64,000 nucleotides of DNA from Lantana camara (GCA_037501455.1 CM074855.1:51777001-51841000); one strand, 5' to 3'; positions 1 through 10,903 are shown, counted from the stretch's first letter. A program made the numbers and translations. The notes: generated by a model from the sequence alone, not told the origin.

Positions 1-1801
1 GAGACTTGGTGCATGATATGATTTGAATTCTTAATGTCCTACTTTATTTTATGTAATTAATGTTATGAATTTTATAAGTTATGCATCTTTTGATATGGAA
101 TATGAATTATAATATGCTCTGAATGACTTGATTGAATAGATATGGATTATATGTTGCATCATTTGTATTCGTGAGCATGGCCGTGCGTCTTTGTGGTTGT
201 GTTTGGAGTCTGAGTGTTGTGTTCTGTGTGTGTTCAGTAGTTCAGGGGTTTTCCAGGGAGTGTCTGTCAGCTGTTTGGGTTCCAGTGGGACTTCTTGGCT
301 TGGGTTTTCCGTTTCGTCGGTGAAAGGTGAGGTTTTAGGATTTCTGTTTTAGTTACAGCGACCTACAACCCTCTGTGCTCGTTTTCAAGCCTGCATGCGA
401 TTATTCTGTTATATTTATATAATAGATATGTGTTTATATGATATGTTTATGAATTTGTCATACGATTAAAGGTTTTTGAACTGTATATGTACGAGCATAT
501 GTAAGCTTGAAATGTTTTGCAACGAGGCTATGCTCCAAACCGTGTGTCTTCATACCAGCTGCGGATTAGGATGACACGGAGAGGTACGTTTATAGCATAT
601 GCTAAGTTGCAAGGTATGGTATGCTCCGATAAGGTATGTACGTATGATTTTGATATGATATGATAAGTTTGTTATGTAGCGAGTTATGATTTGTTCGGAT
701 ATGTTCTGTTATGTTGGGCCCCGGTGACTGTGGGTAAGGAACCCCGGGACGGTATCGGGCCGTCGGGTTAAGCCTGTGCATAGTCTCCATTTGAGGTATC
801 TCGTGCGACTCAGGGAGATAGGGGAGGCGAGATATTCTTGAGCCGGTAGCGTAAAACCTGCCGAGGACTCGTAGGGGATCATTACCCCTCGAGGTATGTA
901 TATGATATGGATGGTTAGGGGCGTATACACCCCTTCCATCACCCGGAGTTGAGGATGTTATGTTATGATGTTTTCTGTTTTGATATTATGATTTGGAAGT
1001 AAGGTTGGAGACCCGTACTCGCCGGGTATATGAATATGATAAGTTATGTTGATTATGAAACGGGATAGGAGCTTTCTCTTCCAATATGTTACGAGTTTGT
1101 TCAGTCTGATATGATTTGATTAAGTATAAAAATTTGGTATGAGTATGCTCAGTTTGTTTAGTTTTGAATAAGATAAGATAAGATATGTATAAGTTTGATT
1201 TGAAAAGATATGTATAAGTATGTTTTGTAAATGGTTTTGGTATGCAAAACCCTAGTCCCGGTTCATAATCTTTCTTTTGATACGTGCTCTGCTCCTTATT
1301 ATGTATAGTGTGTGTGAGTTCAGCCCCCTCGCTCAGTCCCCTCGCCCCACCTATGTTTTAGTTTGCAGGTACAAGTTGTTGGAGTTCGAGCTAGGCGGCT
1401 TTGAGTCGGGTCTGTCGAGTCTGTGTCTGTCCGTTGATTTTGTTAATTACTTTGTTCCGATTTATGTATGAAAATTATGTATATAATATGTTCTGTACCA
1501 GTTGATGTTTATGCTTTGATCATATGAATTTTCGGGACAGATTAGGACAGGTTCGTGGAATTAGTTGAACCCGTTTATTTATGTTCGTGATTAAAGTTTT
1601 TGTTAGTTCATATTTTGTATCGCTTCCGCATTCAGGTTTTGTACATTTTACTTGTACAGGGTTAGGTACCGCCTAGCTAGTGTGTGTGCTTTTGTTTGTC
1701 ACCCGTTCGCTGTGACTTGGTGCGTGTGCGGACTTTTCATTTCGTACCACGTGTCGGGTCTTAGTGCGGGGGTGTGGTGCCCCACCGCTTGGGGTGCTAC
1801 A
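1..1801 (+). repeat. G1 5' LTR (partial)
   Basis: This is a copy of 6976-8776 and ends in TGCTACA at 1801. Short reading frames inside it (for example 132-323 and 1277-1471) recur unchanged in the other LTR. That only reflects the copying of the LTR and is not evidence for coding. About 1.8 kb of this LTR lies left of the window. Confidence 0.93.
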
Positions 1802-4033
1802 TCTTAAGTGGTATCAGAGCTACCAGGTTCAGAACCGGTGCTCTGGAGTCGTGTCATGTCAGTTTAGGTCGTACGGCATAGGAATACTTGTGCATTGCAT
1901 TCGTCTGATGTGAAATTTTGACTTCTCTGTATGAATTTGACTGAGCTTATGTGATTGTGTGCACACTACGATTATGATTTTTGCAAAATTATCATTGTTT
2001 TGCTTTAAATTTTATTAAATTACGTATTGCTTCTGCATTACTTATGTGTTCTTAATTGCTTTTATTACTTGACATATCCATGTACTAACCCGCATGCATA
2101 GATATTTATTCAATTTGTGAATTACAGGGTGTTGCCTCGACGCCAAAATTTTAAATTGATCATGACAACACTTCCCACTTCTACAAAATTATGAAGGAAG
2201 ATTTGAAACTTCCGTCTTCTGACTACTTGGATGAAAAGCAAATGGACCTCTACAAGAATTTATAACAAGGAATCAATGCTACTGCTATAAAAACGGGTAT
2301 TATGCATACATGGCACGTGCATCATGCATTGGAGTAAATTTTAATTATTTTGGATATTGTTCTACGTGCTTGATTGCTTTCTTTGCTGGATATGAGTGCA
2401 CTCCATTCACATCCCTAACCCCACATGCATTAGCTTCGTGATTATATTTAGGTGACTTCCTTACCTGTTCCAACGAGGATCGATTTTAGTGGAAGCTGCA
2501 TTGGGATCTGAATAAGGGTGGATCAGAAAGTGTACAGTTGATTTAACAAACTCACGGTATAGGATGGATAAAAGAGGATGTTTGTATACAAGGGAAACAA
2601 GAGACCTTCTAATTAACGAGGTGCCTTCAGGATATATACTTAACTACTTGGAGGTGACTATGAAGAAATCGAGACACTTGTACCATTCGGAGATTCTCAA
2701 ATGGAGGTCAGGTTATTGTGAAGACACCAATGAGAGCAACTTAGCGGTGGGAGTGTAGTTGGTGGATGCTCGATGAAGAAGAGAAGCAGGGTGACGTCTA
2801 CAACTTGCAAGATCAACATTCACCCAACTACACTACAAACTCCTTTCAACTGGATTCCATAGAATTTCTCAAATAAAGGAAGAGTGAAGAAAAGGTCGAG
2901 GATGTTTTGGATTCGATATTATATCAACACAAAGGTGAGAACCTTCAAGAGAATTAAAGTAAAGGAGGTTCGTGGTAATCAGCAACAAAGCTTAACTTAC
3001 GTGGAAAGAAGCAAAGGAAAGTATGGAAAATGGTATGGCTTAAGATTTCGATCGCGGAAGGAATAAAGGAAGTCAATCAATCCGGTGGATATAAATCTTG
3101 GAAGACAATAATGTTAAAGGTTTTATCTAGTTGAGGTATTTTCTAGATCCAATCTGAATTGTCGTGTTGTGGGATTACGTTGAAAGACAGGAAACAACAA
3201 ATGGGAACGATAAAGAAAAGTAAAGAAGTTCTGGGTGGATTTCGGGCGATCAAGTATAAACAATTGGAAAAGGGGGTTCATTTAATTATACGAACTCCTA
3301 AAGAGTGAACCAAGGAAGTTTTGATCAAAGTGACAACCATGAAGAAGACTCGGGAAGCAATCGGAGAGTAATTACTAAAGAAAAGGCAAAATGTTAATTC
3401 CATGAGCGCAGAAGGCTTCAGGTTTTAGAAATCGTACTTCCAAGCTGTGGAAATGTTCAAGTGATGCTAGATAATTCTGAAGATAAGAAGACCGTGATCA
3501 ACAGAAACAAACAAACAAACAAGAAATGATCAACAGTTTGAGACAAGCTTATAATTCAACAAACAAGGAACTAGGTGGCAAGATAAAGCTTACCATTACT
3601 ACGGTGAACGGTACCTTAAGCATTCATGGCATTTGCACACATACATTTCATAAGTAATTGTATTTATTTTATTTTGCTTGACTATTGTGACATGACTAAC
3701 TGCTTCAATTTTTCATAACTTGAGATTTATTGTTGTTGTGAATTCTTGTAAACTGAATGGATTACATGCTTATGTGGATTGTTGTGTTTCAGTGTTTATA
3801 AAATTTCCTAAATGGCTCACTAACCCTACATGCACCTACATGCATATTATAATTTTATCTTACAGTGATCCCATCGCGATATCCCCCTTGAGTTGAGCAT
3901 GAATGATGAGTCTATACTCTAGGGACACCGATATCAGTCGGGTAAAGGTACACTATACATGCATCCCATGTTTTGCATTCGGTGCTACTTTAATGTGTGT
4001 ATGTATGAATGCTGTGTAAGTGTACTTGTGTGC
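1802..4033 (+). other. G1 internal region, non-coding left part
   Basis: The segment starts with the primer site and a leader resembling those of G2, G3 and the Tekay element. At 2084-2127 a branch-like ACTAAC, a CATGCAT and a CAG occur exactly where other elements here have them just before the gag ATG. Here the ATG is absent (GGTGTTGCC follows), so gag is lost. The rest has only short frames, such as 2564-2758 and 2884-3066, with no domain I recognise. Around 3150-3300 the sequence is related to 23455-23600 in G3, so the two non-autonomous elements share internal ancestry. Confidence 0.75.
1809..1820 (+). other. G1 primer-binding site (initiator-Met tRNA)
   Basis: TGGTATCAGAGC lies seven bases after the LTR end. 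It is the usual plant sequence complementary to the 3' end of initiator methionine tRNA, which primes minus-strand cDNA synthesis. Confidence 0.92.
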
Positions 4034-4270
4034 TAGAGAGTTGTTGAGATCTCTCTATTTACGTGTTAGGGAGATGTGGGATTCTCCCTATTTATGTGAT
4101 AGAAAGATGCTGGATTCTTTCTAAATTATGTGAGCAAGAGATGCTGGATTCTCTTGGAGTTAGATGTTTGAGAGATGCTGGATTCTCTCGAATCTAGGGT
4201 TTGAGAAATGCTGGATTTTCTCAAACATGGATGTTTGGAAGATGTGGAAGTCTGCCAGACCTAGGTTGAG

Positions 4271-4447
4271 TGTAATATCCCACATCGGATTGGAGGGTGG
4301 ATTGAAGCTGCTTTATAAGTAGTGGAGTTCCCCTCCCCTGAGTAGAGGCCTTTTGGGCCACTGGGGTAACCAGTGGTTCGAAACGTAAAACCGTGGGGCT
4401 TGGACCAAAGCGGACAATATCGAAGGGCGGGTCTTAGGACTGTTACT
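4271..4447 (+). repeat. TRIM left LTR
   Basis: 177 bp direct repeat, starting TGTAATATCC and ending GTTACT, with the TSD TTGAG immediately before it. Confidence 0.9.
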
Positions 4448-4451
4448 GTAA

Positions 4452-4464
4452 TGGTATCAGAGCC
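4452..4464 (+). other. TRIM primer-binding site
   Basis: TGGTATCAGAGCC lies four bases after the left LTR. It is complementary to the 3' end of initiator-Met tRNA. Confidence 0.9.
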
Positions 4465-4518
4465 AGGGCCCGGGTTCGGTGTGCCAGCGAGGACGCTGGG
4501 CCCCTATGGGGGGGTGGA

Positions 4519-4695
4519 TGTAATATCCCACATCGGATTGGAGGGTGGATTGAAGCTGCTTTATAAGTAGTGGAGTTCCCCTCCCCTGAGTAGAGGCCTT
4601 TTGGGCCACTGGGGTAACCAGTGGTTCGAAACGTAAAACCGTGCGGCTTGGACCAAAGCGGACAATATCGAAGGGCGGGTCTTAGGACTGTTACT
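4519..4695 (+). repeat. TRIM right LTR
   Basis: 177 bp, one mismatch to the left LTR, preceded by a run of seven G within a purine-rich stretch and followed by the TSD TTGAG at 4696-4700. Confidence 0.9.
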
Positions 4696-5109
4696 TTGAG
4701 AGACGGGGCTCTCTCGATTACGTGGTTGAGAGACGGGGTTCTCTCAATTCTGTGCCTGAGAGACGGGGTTCTCTCCTTTGATGTGCTGGGAGACGGGGTT
4801 CTCTCTTTCTTATGTGCTGAGAGATGTGATTCTCTCTTGTTTGTCGCGGCTGAGTTACGTGTGGCCTGTTGTTGGGTTGCAATCGACGAGGAAGCGACGG
4901 TATCGAGCTTTGGGTGCAGTGGCCTAGTGGGGGATCGAACGAGTTTGAAGCGACCAACGATCAAGTATTTGCACAAACCTCTGTGACTACGGAACTCTGC
5001 AGGGAGTTGATGCAATCAGTGAGAGTAAACTTCTCAGTCAGGGCTGACTCTACATGATCTCAGGAGATGGATTGAAGTATTCCAGCTCGAAGATTTACGA
5101 CTCAGTGGT

Positions 5110-5146
5110 AGGACCTGAGGACAGGTCCTTTTGAAGGAGGGGAGAT
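5110..5146 (+). promoter_or_regulatory. G1 pre-PPT hairpin and polypurine tract
   Basis: AGGACCTG (5110-5117) pairs perfectly with CAGGTCCT (5122-5129) across the loop AGGA. The purine-rich tract GAAGGAGGGGAGA (5133-5145) follows and abuts the 3' LTR. The tract is the expected primer for plus-strand DNA synthesis. The hairpin recurs before the PPT of G2, G6 and the Tekay element. Confidence 0.85.
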
Positions 5147-5444
5147 TGTGACACCACGTTCGTCCGACGTATAAGGTACGCCGCGTTCCAACCTTTTAAT
5201 GTGTTTAATTATGTGATTTTATATTTTTCGTGGCCCTATTTTGAACTCTTTTAGAGTTTAGGGGCCCCTTTGTAATTTTCTCCTTTAAGGGGTTTTTCCG
5301 TCATTTCTCGTTCGGTCGAGATTTTGACCTCTTTGACCCCTTCAACGCGTCCGGGGCTGCGAAACGAGTCCGTAAACTCTAAGTTTGCCCCATTCTGACT
5401 TCGTTAGCGCGTTCGTTCGATCGTTTTTGCGTACGAGGACCCGA

Positions 5445-5513
5445 GATATATACCCCGAATCCTCGTAATTCGTGCCAAAAAGATCAGACCTCAGCTCTCT
5501 CTCTCTCTCTCTC
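5445..5513 (+). promoter_or_regulatory. Predicted G1 LTR promoter (TATA and CT-rich start region)
   Basis: GATATATA (5445-5452) lies between inverted arms CGAGGA (5434-5439) and TCCTCG (5460-5465). About 45 bases downstream is a (CT)n tract (5495-5513), typical of plant 5' leaders. The solo LTR has the same arrangement in reverse with TTTATA at the TATA position. Transcription start is inferred. Confidence 0.55.
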
Positions 5514-5639
5514 GCGACATCAGCCTTTGGTCACTATTCACGCAGTTGAGGGGTAAAAACACACACAAGCTCGTTCTTGCTCGTTTCTCGATGGAATTCG
5601 ACTTGTGAATAACGAAAATTTATCAGCTCGACGAGCCCG

Positions 5640-6600
5640 TCACGATGATACCAAAATCATGGCCTGAAAACCAGCGGAGGCGGCGCTATGGCGAGTTGCA
5701 GGCGGCGGCAGTGGTGCCGCGAGCTTCAGCCCTGTCTCGCGGCGGTTTACGGCGGTGCTTTCGGCCGAAATTTGGCCAGGCCTGGAGCGGATTTTCCCGA
5801 CGGGTCCATTCCCGTTGGTGGCGCAGCAAATGGGGCGGCGACGGAGCCTCACGCGCGGCCTGAAAGTGGCGCACGGCGGCGGCGTTACTGTAGCAGCGGC
5901 GTTACTGTAGCAGCGGCGAACTCGCCATTCCGGCGAGTTTTTCAGACGACCCTTGGTACTACCCCACCTTTTTCGACCTCCTGAGTTCGATTCCGGTGTC
6001 GGTTTGAGCAAACGATGGCCGTAGGTGGCGGTTTGGGGCAACGCAGCGGTGACGGGATATCGGTCGCGGTTTTGGACCTTTTCCGACAGTCTTTTGGCGA
6101 TGGTTTCTTCAGAGAAATTGTTCCTCACGTCAAGTCCGAGCCATTCGTGGTGGTGGCGGCCCAAGAACCGGCCGGCGGCGGCGAACCGGTGGCGGACCGG
6201 GGCTGGACCGGCGGACCGGTTTTCCGGTGATTTTTCGGGGGTTTGGCTATGGGGCTTTCGTAGGGCTCGTTACAAGCTTTCCAGCGGTATGTCCGGATTT
6301 TATTTTCGTTTAGCGGTTTGTGTTTAATTTCAGTTTTCGTCGTTGGAATTTAGTTCGGTTTTCCGTCAACGAAGTCCCGTGTGTTTGGTATTTTCTGAAA
6401 TTGATTGAGGGCTATTGTCTAGTAGGCCGAGGCGCTTGTTTCTGTCCTTCCGGGGATTTTTCCGACCACCGGAGGCGGTGTTCCGGTGGCGGCCGGTGGC
6501 TGTTCGGCCGGCCACGGTGGTGGCTTTCCGGCGACTTTCGGACAGTAGGTTCCTTTCGTCGTGGTGAGTTCAACGCCACTTCCCGTTCGTCAATCGGATG
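5640..6600 (+). repeat. GC-rich GGC/CCG-biased block in the G1 LTR
   Basis: This block is rich in GGC and CCGG words inside otherwise AT-rich DNA. A 17-base unit (CGGCGTTACTGTAGCAG) is directly duplicated around 5880-5915. Overlapping open frames occur on both strands, as expected of GC-rich DNA with few stop words. The solo LTR carries a diverged counterpart at about 39010-39970. I regard it as non-coding LTR sequence. Confidence 0.6.
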
Positions 6601-7151
6601 TCCGGTTGATTTTATATGAATTTTTGAAGCTATTGTATTTTATTCGTTAATTGATTTTAATTGTGCAATTTGATCCCGTATGTGCTATAAATTGAAATTA
6701 TGAGTTGTATGATACGAGGAAGTATGCTATGATGTATGAATATTTGATTCTTGATTTATCGAATTTAGTTGTCTAGTTTTACGCCATCTATTTGAGAATA
6801 ATTATTGTTTGAAGGGGTGTTAGTGTAATTTTGGAAACTAAATTGATTATGAAATTTTATAAAACATAAGAAATGAATTATGAAAAGATACGTTGTATTT
6901 AATTTGAATAAATTGATCAAGTATGCCAATGTGTAATTTGTATATAAATTGTTATGTAATTCATGTTAATTTCGTGAGACTTGGTGCATGATATGATTTG
7001 AATTCTTAATGTCCTACTTTATTTTATGTAATTAATGTTATGAATTTTATAAGTTATGCATCTTTTGATATGGAATATGAATTATAATATGCTCTGAATG
7101 ACTTGATTGAATAGATATGGATTATATGTTGCATCATTTGTATTCGTGAGC

Positions 7152-8343
7152 ATGGCCGTGCGTCTTTGTGGTTGTGTTTGGAGTCTGAGTGTTGTGTTCT
7201 GTGTGTGTTCAGTAGTTCAGGGGTTTTCCAGGGAGTGTCTGTCAGCTGTTTGGGTTCCAGTGGGACTTCTTGGCTTGGGTTTTCCGTTTCGTCGGTGAAA
7301 GGTGAGGTTTTAGGATTTCTGTTTTAGTTACAGCGACCTACAACCCTCTGTGCTCGTTTTCAAGCCTGCATGCGATTATTCTGTTATATTTATATAATAG
7401 ATATGTGTTTATATGATATGTTTATGAATTTGTCATACGATTAAAGGTTTTTGAACTGTATATGTACGAGCATATGTAAGCTTGAAATGTTTTGCAACGA
7501 GGCTATGCTCCAAACCGTGTGTCTTCATACCAGCTGCGGATTAGGATGACACGGAGAGGTACGTTTATAGCATATGCTAAGTTGCAAGGTATGGTATGCT
7601 CCGATAAGGTATGTACGTATGATTTTGATATGATATGATAAGTTTGTTATGTAGCGAGTTATGATTTGTTCGGATATGTTCTGTTATGTTGGGCCCCGGT
7701 GACTGTGGGTAAGGAACCCCGGGACGGTATCGGGCCGTCGGGTTAAGCCTGTGCATAGTCTCCATTTGAGGTATCTCGTGCGACTCAGGGAGATAGGGGA
7801 GGCGAGATATTCTTGAGCCGGTAGCGTAAAACCTGCCGAGGACTCGTAGGGGATCATTACCCCTCGAGGTATGTATATGATATGGATGGTTAGGGGCGTA
7901 TACACCCCTTCCATCACCCGGAGTTGAGGATGTTATGTTATGATGTTTTCTGTTTTGATATTATGATTTGGAAGTAAGGTTGGAGACCCGTACTCGCCGG
8001 GTATATGAATATGATAAGTTATGTTGATTATGAAACGGGATAGGAGCTTTCTCTTCCAATATGTTACGAGTTTGTTCAGTCTGATATGATTTGATTAAGT
8101 ATAAAAATTTGGTATGAGTATGCTCAGTTTGTTTAGTTTTGAATAAGATAAGATAAGATATGTATAAGTTTGATTTGAAAAGATATGTATAAGTATGTTT
8201 TGTAAATGGTTTTGGTATGCAAAACCCTAGTCCCGGTTCATAATCTTTCTTTTGATACGTGCTCTGCTCCTTATTATGTATAGTGTGTGTGAGTTCAGCC
8301 CCCTCGCTCAGTCCCCTCGCCCCACCTATGTTTTAGTTTGCAG
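7152..8343 (+). other. G1 LTR conserved splice-like module
   Basis: The block starts with GCCGTGCGTC followed by a GAGTCTGAG word. A GAAAG/GTGAGG donor-like site lies at 7302 and a TTTGCAG/GTACAAG acceptor-like site at 8342-8343, followed by GAGCTAGGCGG. The same order and words occur in the LTRs of G2, G3, the Tekay element and the fragment at 58576-59900. Splicing is inferred from sequence only. Confidence 0.45.
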
Positions 8344-8776
8344 GTACAAGTTGTTGGAGTTCGAGCTAGGCGGCTTTGAGTCGGGTCTGTCGAGTCTGTG
8401 TCTGTCCGTTGATTTTGTTAATTACTTTGTTCCGATTTATGTATGAAAATTATGTATATAATATGTTCTGTACCAGTTGATGTTTATGCTTTGATCATAT
8501 GAATTTTCGGGACAGATTAGGACAGGTTCGTGGAATTAGTTGAACCCGTTTATTTATGTTCGTGATTAAAGTTTTTGTTAGTTCATATTTTGTATCGCTT
8601 CCGCATTCAGGTTTTGTACATTTTACTTGTACAGGGTTAGGTACCGCCTAGCTAGTGTGTGTGCTTTTGTTTGTCACCCGTTCGCTGTGACTTGGTGCGT
8701 GTGCGGACTTTTCATTTCGTACCACGTGTCGGGTCTTAGTGCGGGGGTGTGGTGCCGCACCGCTTGGGGTGCTACA

Positions 8777-10403
8777 GTGGTTATGTACTCGTTTTGTGAT
8801 AATCCATTTATGCTCTTAGATCTATCTTCTATAGATCTGAATGTCGAGAATTCAGGATAATCACTAAGATCTTTCATGCCGAATTGTTTCTTAAACAAGA
8901 ATTGGTAACTTTCACATCATCCTTGAAATTCTTGGATAAGAATAATTAGGGAATTTAATATGCCACATTGCATAGTGCAACTAAAGGACTGATTTTGGAA
9001 GGTACTAAATTCAAAATCTCGAACTGCATATTCTAGGAGTTTATTCCTAGAATGATTATAAGTCAGTAAAGCTTACTATGGAATGGACCATATTCTATTA
9101 GGTTTCATTCCCTCATTCGGAAACACTGAGGTGTTCTCGAATTAGTTTACTGAGAGATAATCCTTTTATCTCTAAGATGACTAAGGAATTAGTTGCTAAG
9201 ATATTGGCTATCTCGATCATATCGATTTACCTATAACTTATGACTACTTTGGTTCCTAATCTCCTTTTGAAATTCTAAGAATTTCATATAAGTTTCGAAT
9301 TTGTACTTCAACAAGTACATTCATTAATAATGATTAAACTGACGATTGTATCTAGTGCTTACATTATTCATCTTACACTCATCAGCATGGATCGAAATCC
9401 ACTAGAACTTTTGGCGCGTTCCACGTTTCACCTAAACCATGTTTCGGGAACGTTTCCCTTTAAGATAGGATTCATAGGAAGTTAACTCTCTAGGTTCATT
9501 TTCGAAAAATGATCCTAAGATGTCTAACTTGCTAATCCTTTTATGTCTCAACGTTCCAAAGTAATTCGAAGCTTTGTCATCTCACTTACTTTTGTTATCT
9601 CGTTGTATGTTCAGAACATTAGTGTTGTGTGTCTTTGCATAACAGACTATGCAGAATCAACTCAAGACTTGTGAATTTTATTCCTAGTAGAATTACTAAA
9701 CGAGGTAACATTTCAGAGTACTCGTACTCTTTGCAGTTCCCTTTCAAAGTCCTTATTTGCTACCATAGAAGAAAACGTCCAATTTGATCTCTAATGTCTT
9801 TTGGGCGTACCCCTTACATGCCCCTCCATTGGGCTCTTAAGGGTTTCTTCTTCTTTAGGCCTTCAAGCCTTTAACTTAGTGAGTCTAGAAGAAGAATTAA
9901 CCATCACAACCTTTTGTTCCTTCTTAAGGATGCTCTCAATCATTATCAACAAAATGATTAACTATGCTACATTAGCATCATTCTAGTTGAGCATAAAGGG
10001 TTTGAATGATGGTGGAAGCAATGTAAGCAATCAGTGCATTGAGAACTCTTTTCTCAGTTAATGATCGAGACCACAAGATCTTCAAATAAGATCTTCAGAC
10101 CTTGTTCGTGTGCACTTGTTTTCTCATTTGGAATATTTGAATAATTCCATAATGTTATACCTTGTAACATTTTTATGAGGTGGTTCAATTGCTCTTAAGT
10201 GGTTTGGAGAAATCCATTCACCTCAGATTGCTTCTCTTTTAGCCCAAGTCGAATTTTCACAATTGAAAACTTTGCCCTTTAGAGAACGCCTTTCTCTATT
10301 TGGAATCTAAAACCAATTTTAGGGTCCGAAGCCAATCAGAGTTAGTTAGGACTTAGTGAACTCTATTGACTTAAGGATGGATACGAATGGGTTTGCATTT
10401 CAT
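8777..10403 (-). pseudogene. Copia A gag-pol remnant
   Basis: A start codon at 10403-10401 (minus) opens a frame that is soon broken by several stops. The recognisable Copia gag stretch SDWLRTLKLVLDS aligns with the Copia B gag at 46566-46610. The lysine-rich region and the former zinc knuckle lie near 9780-9900, with the knuckle cysteines lost. The last bases (8777-8880) correspond to the integrase catalytic-core region of Copia B near 58140-58230. No functional product is possible: stops and frameshifts occur throughout. Confidence 0.7.
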
Positions 10404-10583
10404 ACTGTAGAGAATCATAGAACTACAACCTAGATGCTAAGCAGAGAAAAATGTGAGCATGCTGAATTATAACGATATGCAAAAGTTAAGGTCTTTAATC
10501 TAATGTAGCTCCCACTGTTTTTCAAAGATCTAAGAGGAACGCGTTTCCCAATGGGTACTAAGATCCTAAGCATTTTACCTCGA

Positions 10584-10903
10584 ACCCACGACTCGCGGAC
10601 ATTCTAAGTAAAACCCTAGGTAGGTACAACTTACCAATTCTAAAACCTTTAGAACTCTTAGTAATTGTTTTGCATCACGTATCTTTCAATTTGGACCCAC
10701 GACTCGTGCGACATCCATATTTACTTAGGCGTTAAGCTAGAGCCATCAATCATAAGATCATGATTAAAACTTAGTTCGAACGACCCACGACTCGCGGACA
10801 TCGCCCTTGCCAAAATTAACCACGAAATATTGATCATTTAAAATGATCAATTAGGTAACTAAGAACTAATAAGCTCCACTAGCTATCCCACGACTCGCGG
10901 ACA
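10584..10903 (-). repeat. Four-fold leader motif in Copia A
   Basis: The motif CCCACGACTCGCGGACA (plus strand) or a close variant occurs at 10584-10601, 10695-10713, 10783-10800 and 10886-10903. Spacing is about 90-110 bases and flanks are unrelated. The Copia B leader has the same four copies, in the element's own orientation, at 45980-46300. Function is unknown. Confidence 0.85.

Larger units (their letters stand above)
4271..4695 (+). mobile_element. TRIM (terminal-repeat retrotransposon in miniature)
   Basis: Two 177 bp direct repeats (4271-4447 and 4519-4695) begin TGTAATATCC and differ at one base (G4396 versus C4644). They flank a 71 bp core holding a primer site (TGGTATCAGAGCC, 4452-4464) and a G-rich polypurine tract (about 4508-4518). 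The element is flanked by a 5 bp duplication TTGAG (4266-4270 and 4696-4700). The related stem-loop array at 61793-61797 has a single TTGAG at the matching place, which is a natural empty site. It has no coding capacity and must be mobilised by proteins of another element. It shows no 5S rRNA segment, so it is not a Cassandra element. Confidence 0.93.
4034..4836 (+). repeat. Tandem stem-loop array in G1 (12 units, split by a TRIM)
   Basis: About twelve units of 30-40 bases each form a short hairpin of type (N)GAGAGA-loop-TCTCTC(N). Perfect arms include TAGGGAGA/TCTCCCTA (4067-4074, 4083-4090), TAGAAAGA/TCTTTCTA (4100-4107, 4116-4123), CAAGAGA/TCTCTTG (4135-4141, 4150-4156), TTTGAGAAA/TTTCTCAAA (4200-4208, 4217-4225) and TTGAGAGA/TCTCTCAA (4726-4733, 4740-4747). 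Loops fall into two types, TGCTGGAT on the left and CGGGGT on the right. Stem bases vary from unit to unit but pairing is mostly kept. The TRIM sits between units seven and eight. Confidence 0.85.
1..8776 (+). mobile_element. G1: non-autonomous LARD-like Gypsy LTR retrotransposon, 5' end outside window
   Basis: Positions 1-1801 match 6976-8776 without indels. The only difference I found is C1782 versus G8757. These are the right part of the 5' LTR and the corresponding part of the 3' LTR. A tRNA-iMet primer site follows the first LTR, and a purine-rich tract precedes the second (TGTGAC...TGCTACA). The internal region of about 3.3 kb has no recognisable gag or pol. Very long LTRs around a non-coding core fit the LARD class. 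The element lies inside the integrase region of Copia A. Near-identity of the LTRs implies a very recent insertion. The TSD cannot be checked because the left flank is outside; the right flank begins GTGGT. Confidence 0.9.
5147..8776 (+). repeat. G1 3' LTR (3630 bp)
   Basis: The LTR runs from TGTGACACC to TGCTACA, and its last 1801 bases equal the 5' LTR except for one base. It contains a TATA motif and a CT-rich leader (5445-5513), a GC-rich block (5640-6600), and the splice-like skeleton seen in the other LTR families here: a GTGAGG donor-like site at 7302 and a TTTGCAG acceptor-like site at 8342-8343. The solo LTR at 36370-40453 belongs to the same family. Confidence 0.92.

Noticed and set aside
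4271..4695. Cassandra-type TRIM
   Set aside because: No 5S rRNA-like segment with its internal promoter boxes is visible in the LTRs.
4443..5015. 190-codon minus-strand frame and several plus-strand frames with repeated RDGVLS or EREPRLS-like peptides (also at 25404-25739 and 61736-62095)
   Set aside because: They arise from translating the stem-loop arrays. The peptide repeats follow from the DNA repeats, and all frames, both strands, are affected alike.
5640..6619. Open frames in the GC-rich block of the G1 LTR, with a matching 130-codon frame in the solo LTR (39011-39403)
   Set aside because: The likeness extends over the DNA in general. Differences between the two copies are not biased to third codon positions, and frames are open on both strands, so it looks non-coding.
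10584..10903. CRISPR-like array (short repeat with regular spacing)
   Set aside because: Only four imperfect copies at about 100 base spacing, in a plant Copia leader, with both Copia elements sharing them. No CRISPR context.
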